Shown piece by piece: positions 18,801-26,532 of a stretch of 35,072 nucleotides of DNA; position 1 is the stretch's first letter, and the number at the start of each line of letters is the position of its first letter. This DNA comes from Rubrivivax sp. (lineage in GTDB: Bacteria > Pseudomonadota > Gammaproteobacteria > Burkholderiales > Burkholderiaceae_C): positions 1 to 35,072 of the forward strand of contig JAHCKS010000054.1 of NCBI GenBank assembly GCA_026125665.1, read 5' to 3'. The notes under the pieces were generated by a model that saw only the letters and a list, made by a program, of their open reading frames with translations, did no database searches and was not told the DNA's origin. The translations under genes and the position numbers were made by a program.

Positions 18801-20326
18801 CCCTGGCCCTCGGCGCGCACGGCCACGGCGCGCGGTGCGCCGTCGACGCGGCCTTCGAGCTCGAGCTGGCCGGCCACGCGCCAAGGCTCGCGCGTGGCAC
18901 GCGCGCCGGCGGGTGCCGAGGCCCCTGCAGACCCCACGGCAGGCAGGCCGCTGATCGTCAGCCGCAGCGGCCCGCCGACGGTCATCGCCGGGGCGCGGCC
19001 GTCGAGCAACTGCGGGTGCACGTCGTGCAGACGAGCCTCCAGCTCGAGCTGCGGGCCGGCCCAGGTGGCACGGCCGTCGACGCGCCCGGCGCTGCCCTCG
19101 GGCGCGCCGTGGGCGCCGGCCAGGTGCAGCTCGAAGCGCTTGAACTCGGCGCGGTCGGGGCGGGCCAGCTCGCCGCTTGCTTCCAGCTCGAGCCGGGCGA
19201 CGGGCACGCGGCGTTCGTTCCAGCGCCCGGGCTCGAGGTTGCGCAGGCCGAGACGAATCGCCACGGGGGCGTCGCGCGCCGCGGCCCGCACTTCGATGTC
19301 GCCTTCCAGCCGGGTCTGCGGTGCCGCGCCGTGCAGCGCGGAGAGGTCCAGCGCCGTGGTCCGGCCCGACAGGCGTTGCACCGGCCAGGCCTCGAGCGGG
19401 TGCACGACGGCGTTGACGTCGAGGGCGGGTCCCTGCCGGGTGGTGCCGCGCCCGGCTCCCGCCACCGGCCGGCCGCGCAGCACCGCGGCCAGCTCGAACG
19501 CCTGCAGCGGCCCGTTGGCGCGCAGCACCGCCGCCCAGGGCGGCGCGTCCGCCTCGACGACGAGCGCCGGCGCCACGGTGGCCTCGGCGGCCAGCTCGAA
19601 CGGCCGGGCGTTGGCGAGGCTGGCCGAGGCGCGCACGTGCACCCCGTAGGCACGGCCGGTGAGCTGTGCCACGCCGTGCCGCCGGCCCACCCGGCCGTCG
19701 AAGCGCAGCTCCTCGGCGGCGACGTCCGTGGCCGGCTCGAGCCGGTCGACGCGCAGCTCGCCGACCGAGGCGCGCACGACCTCGACGCGCAGCGGCGGCG
19801 CCAGGCTCGCCGGCAGCGGCAGCGGACGCGGGCCCGGCGGCCCCGTCTCCACGTGCACCTTGCGCGCCTGCAGCCGCTCGACGCGCAGCGCGAGCCACAG
19901 CCCGCTGTCCTCGCCGGCCGGGCGCCAGTGCCAGGCCATGCCGTCGCTGACCAGCCCCTCCAGCAGCAGCCACTGCCGCCCGCCGTCCCACTGCACGCGC
20001 AGGCGCTCGGCCTGCCAGCGCGGGCCGAGCAGGGCGCCTTGCACGCCGCGCGCCTCGGTCACCATCGGCAGGTGGCCCAGCAGCCAGGCCGTGCCGGCCT
20101 CGGTGAAGAGCACCCAGCGCGCCGCCCAGGCCAGCGCGACCGCGGCCAGCACCGCCGCGCCGAGCACCCACGCGAGCGGCGTCAGCAAAGACAGCGTGGC
20201 GCGCACGGGACGCGCCTGCGCGGCGGCGCCGAGCCCTCCGGCCGGCACAGGCGCGGCAGGCGCTGCCGAATGTCCGGGCGGCGGGCCGGGCTCGCCGGGC
20301 GGCGGTTCCGAAGGCGGAGGTGCCAT
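15866..20326 (-). CDS. tamB: Translocation and assembly module protein TamB (DUF490)
   Basis: Very large periplasm-spanning protein (1486 residues; E. coli TamB has 1259). With TamA it helps assemble outer-membrane proteins, and AsmA-like proteins of this type also move phospholipids between membranes. A Pro/Ala-rich cytoplasmic tail (1-40) is followed by one membrane anchor (about 47-69). Then comes a long stretch of repeated beta-strand sequence (runs such as GRLHADLQLGGNRIVVDGQG) forming a hydrophobic groove. The C-terminal TamB domain covers roughly the last 350 residues, including LKQSEGDVRETVVILGKQLS and RWYVGYERGVN, and ends in LDFIWTVRLQ. It starts 21 bp after the tamA stop, so the two form an operon. 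A conspicuous Ala/Pro low-complexity stretch (AVAAATAAAASAPASAPAPA) lies around residues 847-866. Confidence 0.93.
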   Translation of the reverse strand: MAPPPSEPPPGEPGPPPGHSAAPAAPVPAGGLGAAAQARPVRATLSLLTPLAWVLGAAVLAAVALAWAARWVLFTEAGTAWLLGHLPMVTEARGVQGALLGPRWQAERLRVQWDGGRQWLLLEGLVSDGMAWHWRPAGEDSGLWLALRVERLQARKVHVETGPPGPRPLPLPASLAPPLRVEVVRASVGELRVDRLEPATDVAAEELRFDGRVGRRHGVAQLTGRAYGVHVRASASLANARPFELAAEATVAPALVVEADAPPWAAVLRANGPLQAFELAAVLRGRPVAGAGRGTTRQGPALDVNAVVHPLEAWPVQRLSGRTTALDLSALHGAAPQTRLEGDIEVRAAARDAPVAIRLGLRNLEPGRWNERRVPVARLELEASGELARPDRAEFKRFELHLAGAHGAPEGSAGRVDGRATWAGPQLELEARLHDVHPQLLDGRAPAMTVGGPLRLTISGLPAVGSAGASAPAGARATREPWRVAGQLELEGRVDGAPRAVAVRAEGQGSAGAIELRHLQVRSGDAQAVLRFSAARAPSREWTLASEGSLAEFDPVPWWPGEVGSAWRQGPHRLNAGWQFELRAPADALQLAQAQPVALLQRLAGNGQLRLHDSMLAGVPLIGEVNLGYRVAVGAPPGRLHADLQLGGNRIVVDGQGDPAGSGSGDRWRAEVRAATLASLAALTRLGPALAGWVPRQGSVQADLTAEGRWPRMATQGQVRAEDLRVGELALARAQAAWRIDLSELTAARAPLSLDAQADGVVFGQRRVEALRAELRGTLADHRLALRAALPVAPGAATEKVLNISGRGGTLASLQASGQWQPESAGGGRWLARIDELDVGPAEGAPAVAAATAAAASAPASAPAPAGATPPAPSARWAEARNLRAQFVFDAGGRLASLSAEPGRVRLAESFALRWDAVQVDMRTRRADFALRADIEPFALPPLLRRLQPQIGWQGDLRLAARVDIRAAERFEADLVFRRHDGDLHVLTQGELQLLGLTDFRLQVKARDGLWEFEPVFSGRGLGEMRGRLRARTAPERRWPDDDAPIEGQLRARVPDIGVWGHWVPPGWRLVGELTTTAEVGGRFGAPTYTGELAGRGLGVRNLLQGVNVGDGRLLVRLAGTQARIETFTLKGGDGTASVTGQADLGEKPSARLKLEADQFRVLGRVDRMLTASGQAELALAADTSRLDGRFRIDEGLFDFTRADAPSLDEDVTVRGVEAADVAARPDAEAAGRPQRFTMAVDVDLGTKLRAKGRGVDTGLTGAVRITNPGGRLQLRGTIESVEGTYAAYGQKLELEKGSLAFSGPPDNPWLDIWAVRPNLDIRVGLQVSGPLQGLRVRLFSDPEMSETDKLSWLVLGRASDGLGRNDTALLQRAAVALLAGEGEAPTDAFMRRLGIDELSLKQSEGDVRETVVILGKQLSRRWYVGYERGVNATTGTWQLIYRVAQRFTVRAQSGLENSLDFIWTVRLQQPPDDGGVRRSLPAVPP

Positions 20327-20347
20327 GAAGCTACAACGCGCCGCGCG

Positions 20348-22411
20348 CTAGAACGCGATACCCACGCTGAAGTGCAGGCGCGAACGACGCAGCTCGCGGC
20401 CGTAGGCCCAGTCGAGCTTCAGCGGTCCCACCGGGCTGCGCCAGCGCACGCCCACACCATAGCCGAGCACCGGCGAGAGGTTGGCAAAGCTGTCGGCGGC
20501 GTTGCCGGCGTCGACGAAGACGGCGCCCCACACCGAAGGCAGGCTGGCGCTGAAAGGCCGCGCCAGCTCGACGCTGGCGGTGGCCAGCGCATCGCCGCTG
20601 CCGACCACGCCGTTGCTGATCGGCCCCAGGCTGCGGTAGCCGTAGCCGCGCACCGAGTCGTCGCCGCCGGCGCGGAAGCGCTGCGAGTCCGGCGCGACGA
20701 TGTTGCCGTCCTTGATGACCTGGCCGGCCTCGACGCGCGCCTGGCCGTACCAGGACTCGCCCAGCGGCAGGTAGCCGGTGATGCGGAAGTAGGCGCGCGA
20801 GAAGGGCCCGGTCTCCGCCGCCGTGGCCTTGGAACGGCCGACGCCCACCTGCCCGGCGAAGGTGAAGCCCTGGGTCGGCAGCACGACGCTGTCGAGCTCG
20901 CGCCACACGCCGTGGTAGTTGACGGACAGGGCGATCGCACGCGTCGTCGCGAGGTCGGTCTCGCGCTTGGCGCGTTCGGCCTCGACGAAGTACAGCCGCT
21001 CGATGCGCCCGAGGTCCACCGTGCGCCCGAGGCGCAGGCGCTGCGACAGCACGATGTCGGCGTCGCCCTTCAGCCACTCGACCGTGCCGCCGAGCAGGTT
21101 GCGGTACAGGTCCTCGCCGGGGTGCGTGCTGATCTCGCCCTCCCAGGCCTGGCGCTTCTCGCCGAGCTCGGCCTTGTTGCGCGACGTGGCGGCGTAGCCG
21201 AAGACGCGCCGGTAGACGTGTGCCACCGAGGCACGCGCACCGGTGTTGGCCGACACGCCGATGCCGAACGTCCAGTCCTGCAACGCCGCTTCGCGCACGC
21301 GCACGACGAGCGGCGCCGTGGCGGCGCTGTCGGGGTCGGAGGTGTCCAGCGTGACGTTGATGCTGGCGAACAGGCCCGACTTCTGCAGCCGCTCCTGGAA
21401 GTCGAGCAGCAGCGTCTCGGTGACCGGCGTGCCCTGCGGCGTGGCCAGCAGGTTGCGCACCGTCTGCGCGTCCTGCGCGACGAGGCTGTCGATGACGATG
21501 CTGCCCAGCCGGAACAGCGGCCCGCTGTCGGCGACGATGAACAGGCGCACCTCGTTGCGCTCGCGGTCCACCTGCGCCGCCGTGCCGCTCCAGCTGGCGG
21601 TGGCGTAGCCGGCGGCGCGAAGGCGCGCCAGTGCCTGCGTCTTGGCGTCGCTCCAGGCGGTGTTGCTGAATTCGTGGCCGGCCGGCATCGCCCAGCCGGC
21701 GCGCAGCTCGTCGCGCACCTTCGTGGCGTAGTTGTCGCCGTCGGCCGCGGCGCGCTCGAGATCGCCTTCGAACTCGTAGGTGACGCGCGAGATGCGTGCG
21801 CGCGGCCCGGTCTGCACCGACATGCGCACGCGGTCGGGCGCCCCGGCGGTGCGGCGGGGCTGGCGCTGCAGCACGACGCGGGCGTTGAAGTAGCCCTCGG
21901 TCTGCAGCAGCTCGCGCGCCTGCGCCGGCGCGGCATCGATGAGGCGCGACCACTCGGCCTCGTCGACCTCCTCGCGCGCCAGGCGGCCGAGGCGGATGAC
22001 GTCCAGGTGCCGTTCGAGCAGCGCGCGCAGGTCCTCCGGCGCGTCGATCTCGACGGCGACGCCCAGCGTGCCGGTGGCCAGCGCCGCCTCGCCCGGCGTG
22101 ACGAGCACGTTGCCCTCGGCCGACGCCGGCGGCGCCTCGAGGCCGATGAGGCGGCCTTGCGCGTCGTACCGGGGGCGCGCTTCGCGCGGCATCGCGGGCG
22201 GGGCGGACGGCACACCCGAGGCGGACTCGGCCGGCGGTGCAGCCACCCCGGAAGTCGCCGGCGCCGGCGGCGAGGCGGAGGGAGGGGCCGAGCCCGTCAC
22301 GGCGGGGTCGCCCGGCCACAGGCTGCCGCACCCCGCGACGACGAGCGATGCCAGCGCGGCCAGGGCCGTCGGCCGGCACCGGCCTGATGCCCGCGCGCGG
22401 TAGGAAGTCAC
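20348..22411 (-). CDS. tamA: TamA, Omp85-family outer-membrane protein with lipoprotein-type signal
   Basis: Outer-membrane partner of TamB, 687 residues. After the signal comes a Pro/Ala/Ser-rich linker (about 30-75), POTRA-type domains up to about residue 360, and a 16-strand-type barrel. The barrel has the Omp85 loop-6 motif VRGYGYRSLGP and ends in HFSVGIAF with a terminal Phe. The N-terminus is unusual: basic residues, then LAALASLVVAGC, a lipobox with Cys28 followed by Gly, which predicts a lipid-anchored protein retained in the outer membrane. The only sensible start for this signal is the GTG at 22409-22411; an ATG 61 codons earlier would add an Arg/Pro-rich shadow sequence. It is divergent from the cyclase-like gene across 216 bp. 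Confidence 0.9.
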   Translation of the reverse strand: MTSYRARASGRCRPTALAALASLVVAGCGSLWPGDPAVTGSAPPSASPPAPATSGVAAPPAESASGVPSAPPAMPREARPRYDAQGRLIGLEAPPASAEGNVLVTPGEAALATGTLGVAVEIDAPEDLRALLERHLDVIRLGRLAREEVDEAEWSRLIDAAPAQARELLQTEGYFNARVVLQRQPRRTAGAPDRVRMSVQTGPRARISRVTYEFEGDLERAAADGDNYATKVRDELRAGWAMPAGHEFSNTAWSDAKTQALARLRAAGYATASWSGTAAQVDRERNEVRLFIVADSGPLFRLGSIVIDSLVAQDAQTVRNLLATPQGTPVTETLLLDFQERLQKSGLFASINVTLDTSDPDSAATAPLVVRVREAALQDWTFGIGVSANTGARASVAHVYRRVFGYAATSRNKAELGEKRQAWEGEISTHPGEDLYRNLLGGTVEWLKGDADIVLSQRLRLGRTVDLGRIERLYFVEAERAKRETDLATTRAIALSVNYHGVWRELDSVVLPTQGFTFAGQVGVGRSKATAAETGPFSRAYFRITGYLPLGESWYGQARVEAGQVIKDGNIVAPDSQRFRAGGDDSVRGYGYRSLGPISNGVVGSGDALATASVELARPFSASLPSVWGAVFVDAGNAADSFANLSPVLGYGVGVRWRSPVGPLKLDWAYGRELRRSRLHFSVGIAF

Positions 22412-22627
22412 GTCCAACGGTCGTTGTGCATTTCGCGGTGCGGCCGGACGTGGCGTCGCGCGCCTGGGGATCGGCAGGATGGGGCTGGCGCGTATTCTGG
22501 CGGCTTCCGTGCGGCGGCCCGATGGCCCCCGGCCGGGCCCGACCCCACCTGCGTTGTGTCGGATGCAAGCCCTGCCGTCTCCCGCCAACGGCATCGTCAG
22601 AAATTGCCGTTAGATTCGCTGCCTCAG
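22412..22627. other. Divergent intergenic region, tamA / cyclase-like regulator
   Basis: 216 bp with no gene. It must hold the promoters of the tamAB operon and of the regulator gene. A -10-like TAGATT (22611-22616) is only 11 bp before the regulator ATG and would give a nearly leaderless mRNA; no -35 box matches it. No ribosome binding site precedes either start clearly. Confidence 0.4.
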
Positions 22628-25513
22628 ATGAAGACCGAAACACGCGCCCTGCTGCTCACCGACGTGGTCGACAGCACCAAGATGGCAGCGCGCATCGGCG
22701 ACGAGGCGATGGCGGCGCTGTGGGCGGCGCACGACCGCGTGGCGCGCGACCTGCTGCCGCGCCACGGCGGGCGCGAGATCGACAAGACCGACGGCATGCT
22801 GCTGATGTTCGACGCGGCCGAGCCGGCGGTCGCTTATGCCATCGCCTACCAGCGGGCGCTGTCGACGCTGTCGACGCCGCTGTCGGCACGAGCCGGGCTG
22901 CACGTCGGGCCGGTGATCCTGCGCGAGAACAGCGCCGAGGACGTGGCGCGCGGCGCCAAGCCGGTCGAGGTGGACGGCCTGGCCAAGCCGACCGCGGCGC
23001 GCGTGATGTCGATGGCGCGCGGCGGCCAGATCCTGCTCACGCCGGAGGCTTGTGCCGAGCTCGGCCGGCCCACGGCGGCCGACGGGGCGATCGATTTCCC
23101 GTTGGGCGAAGACGCGGCCGCGGCGGCCAAGGCCACGGGCTGGCGCACCACGTCGCACGGCCACTGGGCGCTGAAGGGCCTCGCCGACCCGATCGAGGTG
23201 TTCGAGGTCGGCGACGAGCGCACGCAGTTCCAGCCGCCGGAGGAGGGCGAGAAGGCCCACCGCATGGTGAAGAGCGGCGAGCGCTGGGTGCCGGTGAGCG
23301 CGCTGCCGAACAACCTGCCACCGCAGCGCTCGAGCTTCGTCGGGCGCGAGACGGAGATGAAGGAGATCCAGGCGCTGCTGGATCAGTCGGCGCTCGTCAC
23401 GGTGCTCGGCATGGGCGGCCTCGGCAAGACGCGCATCACGCTGCAGGTGGCTGCCGAGCGGCTGCCGCGCTACCCCGACGGCGCCTGGTTCGTCGACCTC
23501 TCGCCGGTGACGGACGAGGCGCTCGTCGTCAACGCGCTGGCGCGCACGCTGGACATCTTCGAGGAACCCGGGCGGCCGCTGCTGCAGACGGTGTGCGCCT
23601 GGCTGAAGACGCGGCGGCTGCTCATCGTGCTGGACAACTGCGAGCATGTCGTCGGCGCCGCCGCGGAGCTCGTCGACGCCATCCTCGGGCAGGCGGGCGG
23701 CGTGCAGGTGCTCGCCTCGAGCCGAGAGTTGCTGGACATCCCCGGCGAGCAGCAGTACCCGATCCACCCGCTGCCGCTGCCGGCACGTGATGCGGGGCTC
23801 GACGAGCTGTTGCAGTCGTCGGCCGTGCGCATGTTCGCCGAGCGCGCGCGCGCGCAGCGGCCGTCGTTCGAGCTCGAGGCGCAGGACCCGGCGCAGCTGG
23901 CCGAGCTCGTGACGCGTCTGGAAGGCATCCCGCTGGCCATCGAGCTGGCCGCCGCGCGGCTGCGCACGCTGGCGATCCCCGAGATCCTGGCCGGGCTGGA
24001 AGACCGCTACCAGATGCTGACCGGCGGCAGCCGCGTGCTGCAGAAGAGGCAGCAGACGCTGCGGGCACTGGTGGACTGGTCGTACGACATGCTGGAGGCC
24101 GACGAGAAGGCGGTGTTGGCACGGCTGTCGGTGTTCGCCGGCGGGTTCGACGGCGCCGCGGCGGCGGCGGTGTGCGCCGACGAGAGCGTGCCGGCCAAGC
24201 GCATTCCCGACCTGCTGGCATCGCTGGTGCAGAAGTCGCTCACCTGGCGCGCCGGCGAGGCCGCAGGGTCGCGCTACCGCATGTTGGAGACGATCCGCGA
24301 CTACGCGCGCGAGAAGCTGGCCGAGCAGCCCGCCGCAGCCGCCGCCGCAGCGGAGCGGCACTGCAACCACTACTTCGCGCTGGCCAAGGAAGCGGCGCGC
24401 GGCATGCAGGCCGGCGAGCAGGCGAAGTGGGTGCGCCGGCTGGAGGACGAGCTGGAGAACCTTCGTGCTGCGCATGCCTGCACGCTGGCGGGCGGCGCCG
24501 ACCCGATGATTGCCGTGAAGCTGCCCGTGGCGCTGGCGACGTTCTGGACCCTGCGCGGCTACGCCACCGAAGGTCGCAAGGCGATCCGCGCCGCGCTGGC
24601 GCTGCCGGCCATCCAGGAGTCGGACCTGGCACGGGCGCACGCGCTGTACACCGAGGCGGCGCTGGCCAGCGACGGCCAGGGGGACCACGTGGCGGCGCGC
24701 GAGATGCTGGAGACCTGCCTGGCGCTGCGTCGCAACCTCGGCGACCCGGTGTGGATCGCCGCCACCTTGTCGACCCTGGCGCAGGTGCGGCTGCAGGCGG
24801 GCGACATCAACGGTGCGGCGGCTTGCGAGAACGAGGCGCTCGAGCTGTTCGCAGCGGGCGACGATCGCTACGGGCAGGCGCTGTGCTGGCTGCATCGCGG
24901 CCAGATCCATGTGTGGGCGGGCAACGCCGACGCGGCCTTTGCCGACCTGGACCAGGCCCTGACACACGCGCGCGCCATCGGCAACCGCGAAGTCGAGGCC
25001 GAGAGCGAGCTGACGACGGCGCAGGCGCATCTGCTGCGCGAGCAGACGAAGGCGGCCAACGAAGCCGCGCAGCGCTCGCTGAAGGTGTGCAAGGAGGCCG
25101 CGGACATGCGCGGCGAGGCCACGGCCACATGGTGGCTCGGCCGCATCGCCGTGCAGGCCGGTGACGCCGGAACGGCCCGCGCACTGCTGCCGAAGGCCTT
25201 GCGCGAGCTGCGCGCCCACGACATGCGCGGGCAGATGCTCGGGTGCCTGGACGACATGGCGCGGCTGCTGGCGCTCGAGGGCTCGCCGGCGGCGGCGCTC
25301 GAGCTGGCGGTGGCTTCCGATCAGGCGCGGGCCCGACTGGTCGTCAATCGTGCTCCGCGCGAGGAGCAGCGCTGGCGCGACCGGCTGCGCGAGATCTGGA
25401 ACTCACTGCCCGAGGCAGTGGCCGAGGCGGCGAGCGAAAGCGGGCGCGGCCTGGAGACCGAGGATGCGCTGCGCGAGGCGCTGGACGAAGGCGGCTCCGG
25501 CCGGCGACCCTGA
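22628..25513 (+). CDS. Class III cyclase-like domain, STAND-type NTPase and TPR regulator
   Basis: Three-part cytoplasmic regulator of 961 residues. Residues 1-195 resemble a class III nucleotide cyclase: LLLTDVVDSTKMA with metal Asp12, IDKTDGMLLMF with Asp55, and the closing WALKGLADPIEVFEV. The catalytic Asn position reads Pro (PTAAR, 121-125), although Arg125 stays. Residues 237-600 form an AfsR/NB-ARC-like ATPase: FVGRETEM, Walker A GMGGLGKTR (261-269), Walker B LLIVLDN (331-337), and EGIPLAIELAAARLRTL. From about 600 to 930 helical TPR-type repeats follow. Such STAND proteins act as ligand-gated switches. The ATG at 22628 fits the domain start. Either a nucleotide product or a purely sensory role is possible. 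No neighbouring target is obvious. Confidence 0.85.
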   Translation: MKTETRALLLTDVVDSTKMAARIGDEAMAALWAAHDRVARDLLPRHGGREIDKTDGMLLMFDAAEPAVAYAIAYQRALSTLSTPLSARAGLHVGPVILRENSAEDVARGAKPVEVDGLAKPTAARVMSMARGGQILLTPEACAELGRPTAADGAIDFPLGEDAAAAAKATGWRTTSHGHWALKGLADPIEVFEVGDERTQFQPPEEGEKAHRMVKSGERWVPVSALPNNLPPQRSSFVGRETEMKEIQALLDQSALVTVLGMGGLGKTRITLQVAAERLPRYPDGAWFVDLSPVTDEALVVNALARTLDIFEEPGRPLLQTVCAWLKTRRLLIVLDNCEHVVGAAAELVDAILGQAGGVQVLASSRELLDIPGEQQYPIHPLPLPARDAGLDELLQSSAVRMFAERARAQRPSFELEAQDPAQLAELVTRLEGIPLAIELAAARLRTLAIPEILAGLEDRYQMLTGGSRVLQKRQQTLRALVDWSYDMLEADEKAVLARLSVFAGGFDGAAAAAVCADESVPAKRIPDLLASLVQKSLTWRAGEAAGSRYRMLETIRDYAREKLAEQPAAAAAAAERHCNHYFALAKEAARGMQAGEQAKWVRRLEDELENLRAAHACTLAGGADPMIAVKLPVALATFWTLRGYATEGRKAIRAALALPAIQESDLARAHALYTEAALASDGQGDHVAAREMLETCLALRRNLGDPVWIAATLSTLAQVRLQAGDINGAAACENEALELFAAGDDRYGQALCWLHRGQIHVWAGNADAAFADLDQALTHARAIGNREVEAESELTTAQAHLLREQTKAANEAAQRSLKVCKEAADMRGEATATWWLGRIAVQAGDAGTARALLPKALRELRAHDMRGQMLGCLDDMARLLALEGSPAAALELAVASDQARARLVVNRAPREEQRWRDRLREIWNSLPEAVAEAASESGRGLETEDALREALDEGGSGRRP

Positions 25514-25549
25514 GCCCGCGGGCGCAGCCGCGGCCACAAACGACGAACA

Positions 25550-25581
25550 GGGCGGCCCCGCCGTTGCCGTGGCGGCCGCCC
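25550..25581. terminator. GC-rich hairpin between convergent genes
   Basis: GGGCGGCC (25550-25557) pairs with GGCCGCCC (25574-25581) across a 16-nt loop, in the 121-bp gap between the cyclase-like gene and the PEP-CTERM gene. No T-run follows on either strand, so it is only a possible bidirectional terminator. Confidence 0.35.
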
Positions 25582-25634
25582 CGCGGAGCAGACGAGAGAC
25601 CGGGCGCTCGCGGCTCAGGTGCGCTTGCGTGCGC

Positions 25635-26327
25635 TCAGGTGCGGCGCGCCACCAGCGCCGCCCGCACGCGGCGCGGTGCCAGCACCAGCAGGGCGAGCGC
25701 GGCCAGGGCAAGGGTGCCGGGCTCCGGCACCTGGGTGATCGTGAACGTGGCCGGGAACTGCTGGTTGTCGTTGAGGCCCGAGGCGCACTTCGGCGGGTAG
25801 TGGTGCGTGGAGTAGTGGTAGTCGCTGTAATAGCACTCCCGCCAGGCCAGCCGCGGGCCATCCAGCGTGAAGAGCAGCGAGAACTCGGTGTTCCAGCTGA
25901 CGCCGAACGCCGACAGGTCTGCGTCCGGAGCCAGGTAGTTCGAGTTCGTGGTCGTCAGCTGGGTGAGCTCGCCCGAGACGAAGCGCAGCGTGCCGATGAT
26001 CAGCGACTGGGGATCGAACACCAGCGTGGCCAGCGTCGGCTGGCCGCCGGCGTTCACGTCGTAGAACTCCACCTCCGCGGAGGTCACGATGGCCGCACCG
26101 GCGCAGTCGTACGTGTTGTCGAGGTCCACCGTGCCGCCGGGCAGGCAGGTATCGGGCACGAAGTAGTCCGCGGTACCGCGCCACCCCAGGTTGGTGAACG
26201 GGGCGCCGTAAGCCGGGTCCCAGACGCCTCGGTACACCGCGGCCTGCGCCGAGCCACCGACGGCGGCAGCGACAAGCACGATGCGTCCCAGCCAGCGCTG
26301 GACGGTTGAGGCAAACGAGTCGTTCAT
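25635..26327 (-). CDS. PEP-CTERM sorting-domain exported protein
   Basis: Secreted protein of 230 residues, expected to be cleaved and processed by an exosortase at the inner membrane and then released or attached to the cell surface or exopolysaccharide. An N-terminal signal peptide (cleavage near Ala29 in GGSAQA) leads into a beta-rich body. Four cysteines are visible (61, 75, 165, 181). Between the last two is a Tyr/His-rich segment, YYSDYHYSTHHYPP. The sorting tail is complete: PEP at 201-203, a hydrophobic helix (LALAALALLVLAP) and an Arg-rich end. No exosortase is in the window, so processing needs a gene elsewhere. The body resembles no family I can name. The ATG at 26325-26327 gives a proper signal peptide. 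Confidence 0.9.
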   Translation of the reverse strand: MNDSFASTVQRWLGRIVLVAAAVGGSAQAAVYRGVWDPAYGAPFTNLGWRGTADYFVPDTCLPGGTVDLDNTYDCAGAAIVTSAEVEFYDVNAGGQPTLATLVFDPQSLIIGTLRFVSGELTQLTTTNSNYLAPDADLSAFGVSWNTEFSLLFTLDGPRLAWRECYYSDYHYSTHHYPPKCASGLNDNQQFPATFTITQVPEPGTLALAALALLVLAPRRVRAALVARRT

Positions 26328-26532
26328 GGTGTCGGCTCCCGCGCGCGATTCGAATCAGTGAAGGGCGACCGAATGTTGCGAGAAGCCTGCCGGTCCAGGG
26401 CCACTCGATCCGGGGGGCATGCCCCCTGGCTCCGGGGTCGGCGTGACGAAGTGCGCGGAAGGGGAGCGAACCCGGCCTCAAGCCGGCGATGAAGACGCCG
26501 AGCGGGACGCCGCACTTGCCCGACTTGTTGCC
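26328..26532. other. Intergenic region with a perfect GC palindrome
   Basis: 205 bp between the VWA gene stop and the PEP-CTERM start, both on the minus strand. It holds a perfect 14-bp palindrome GGGGGCATGCCCCC (26413-26426), which could be a weak terminator for the VWA gene or a protein-binding site. I see no convincing promoter for the PEP-CTERM gene. Confidence 0.4.

Noticed and set aside
16211-22387. A very long open frame on the plus strand across tamA and tamB
   Set aside because: It is antisense to two well-recognised genes, is rich in His, Arg, Ala and Gln with no domain, and is what high-GC third positions produce on the opposite strand.
26413-26426. GGGGGCATGCCCCC palindrome as an operator
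   Set aside because: No known regulator with this site and no promoter beside it, so it is only noted in the intergenic entry.
25615-26481. Alternative minus-strand frame over the PEP-CTERM gene
   Set aside because: It lacks a signal peptide and domain, while the other frame has signal peptide and complete PEP-CTERM tail.
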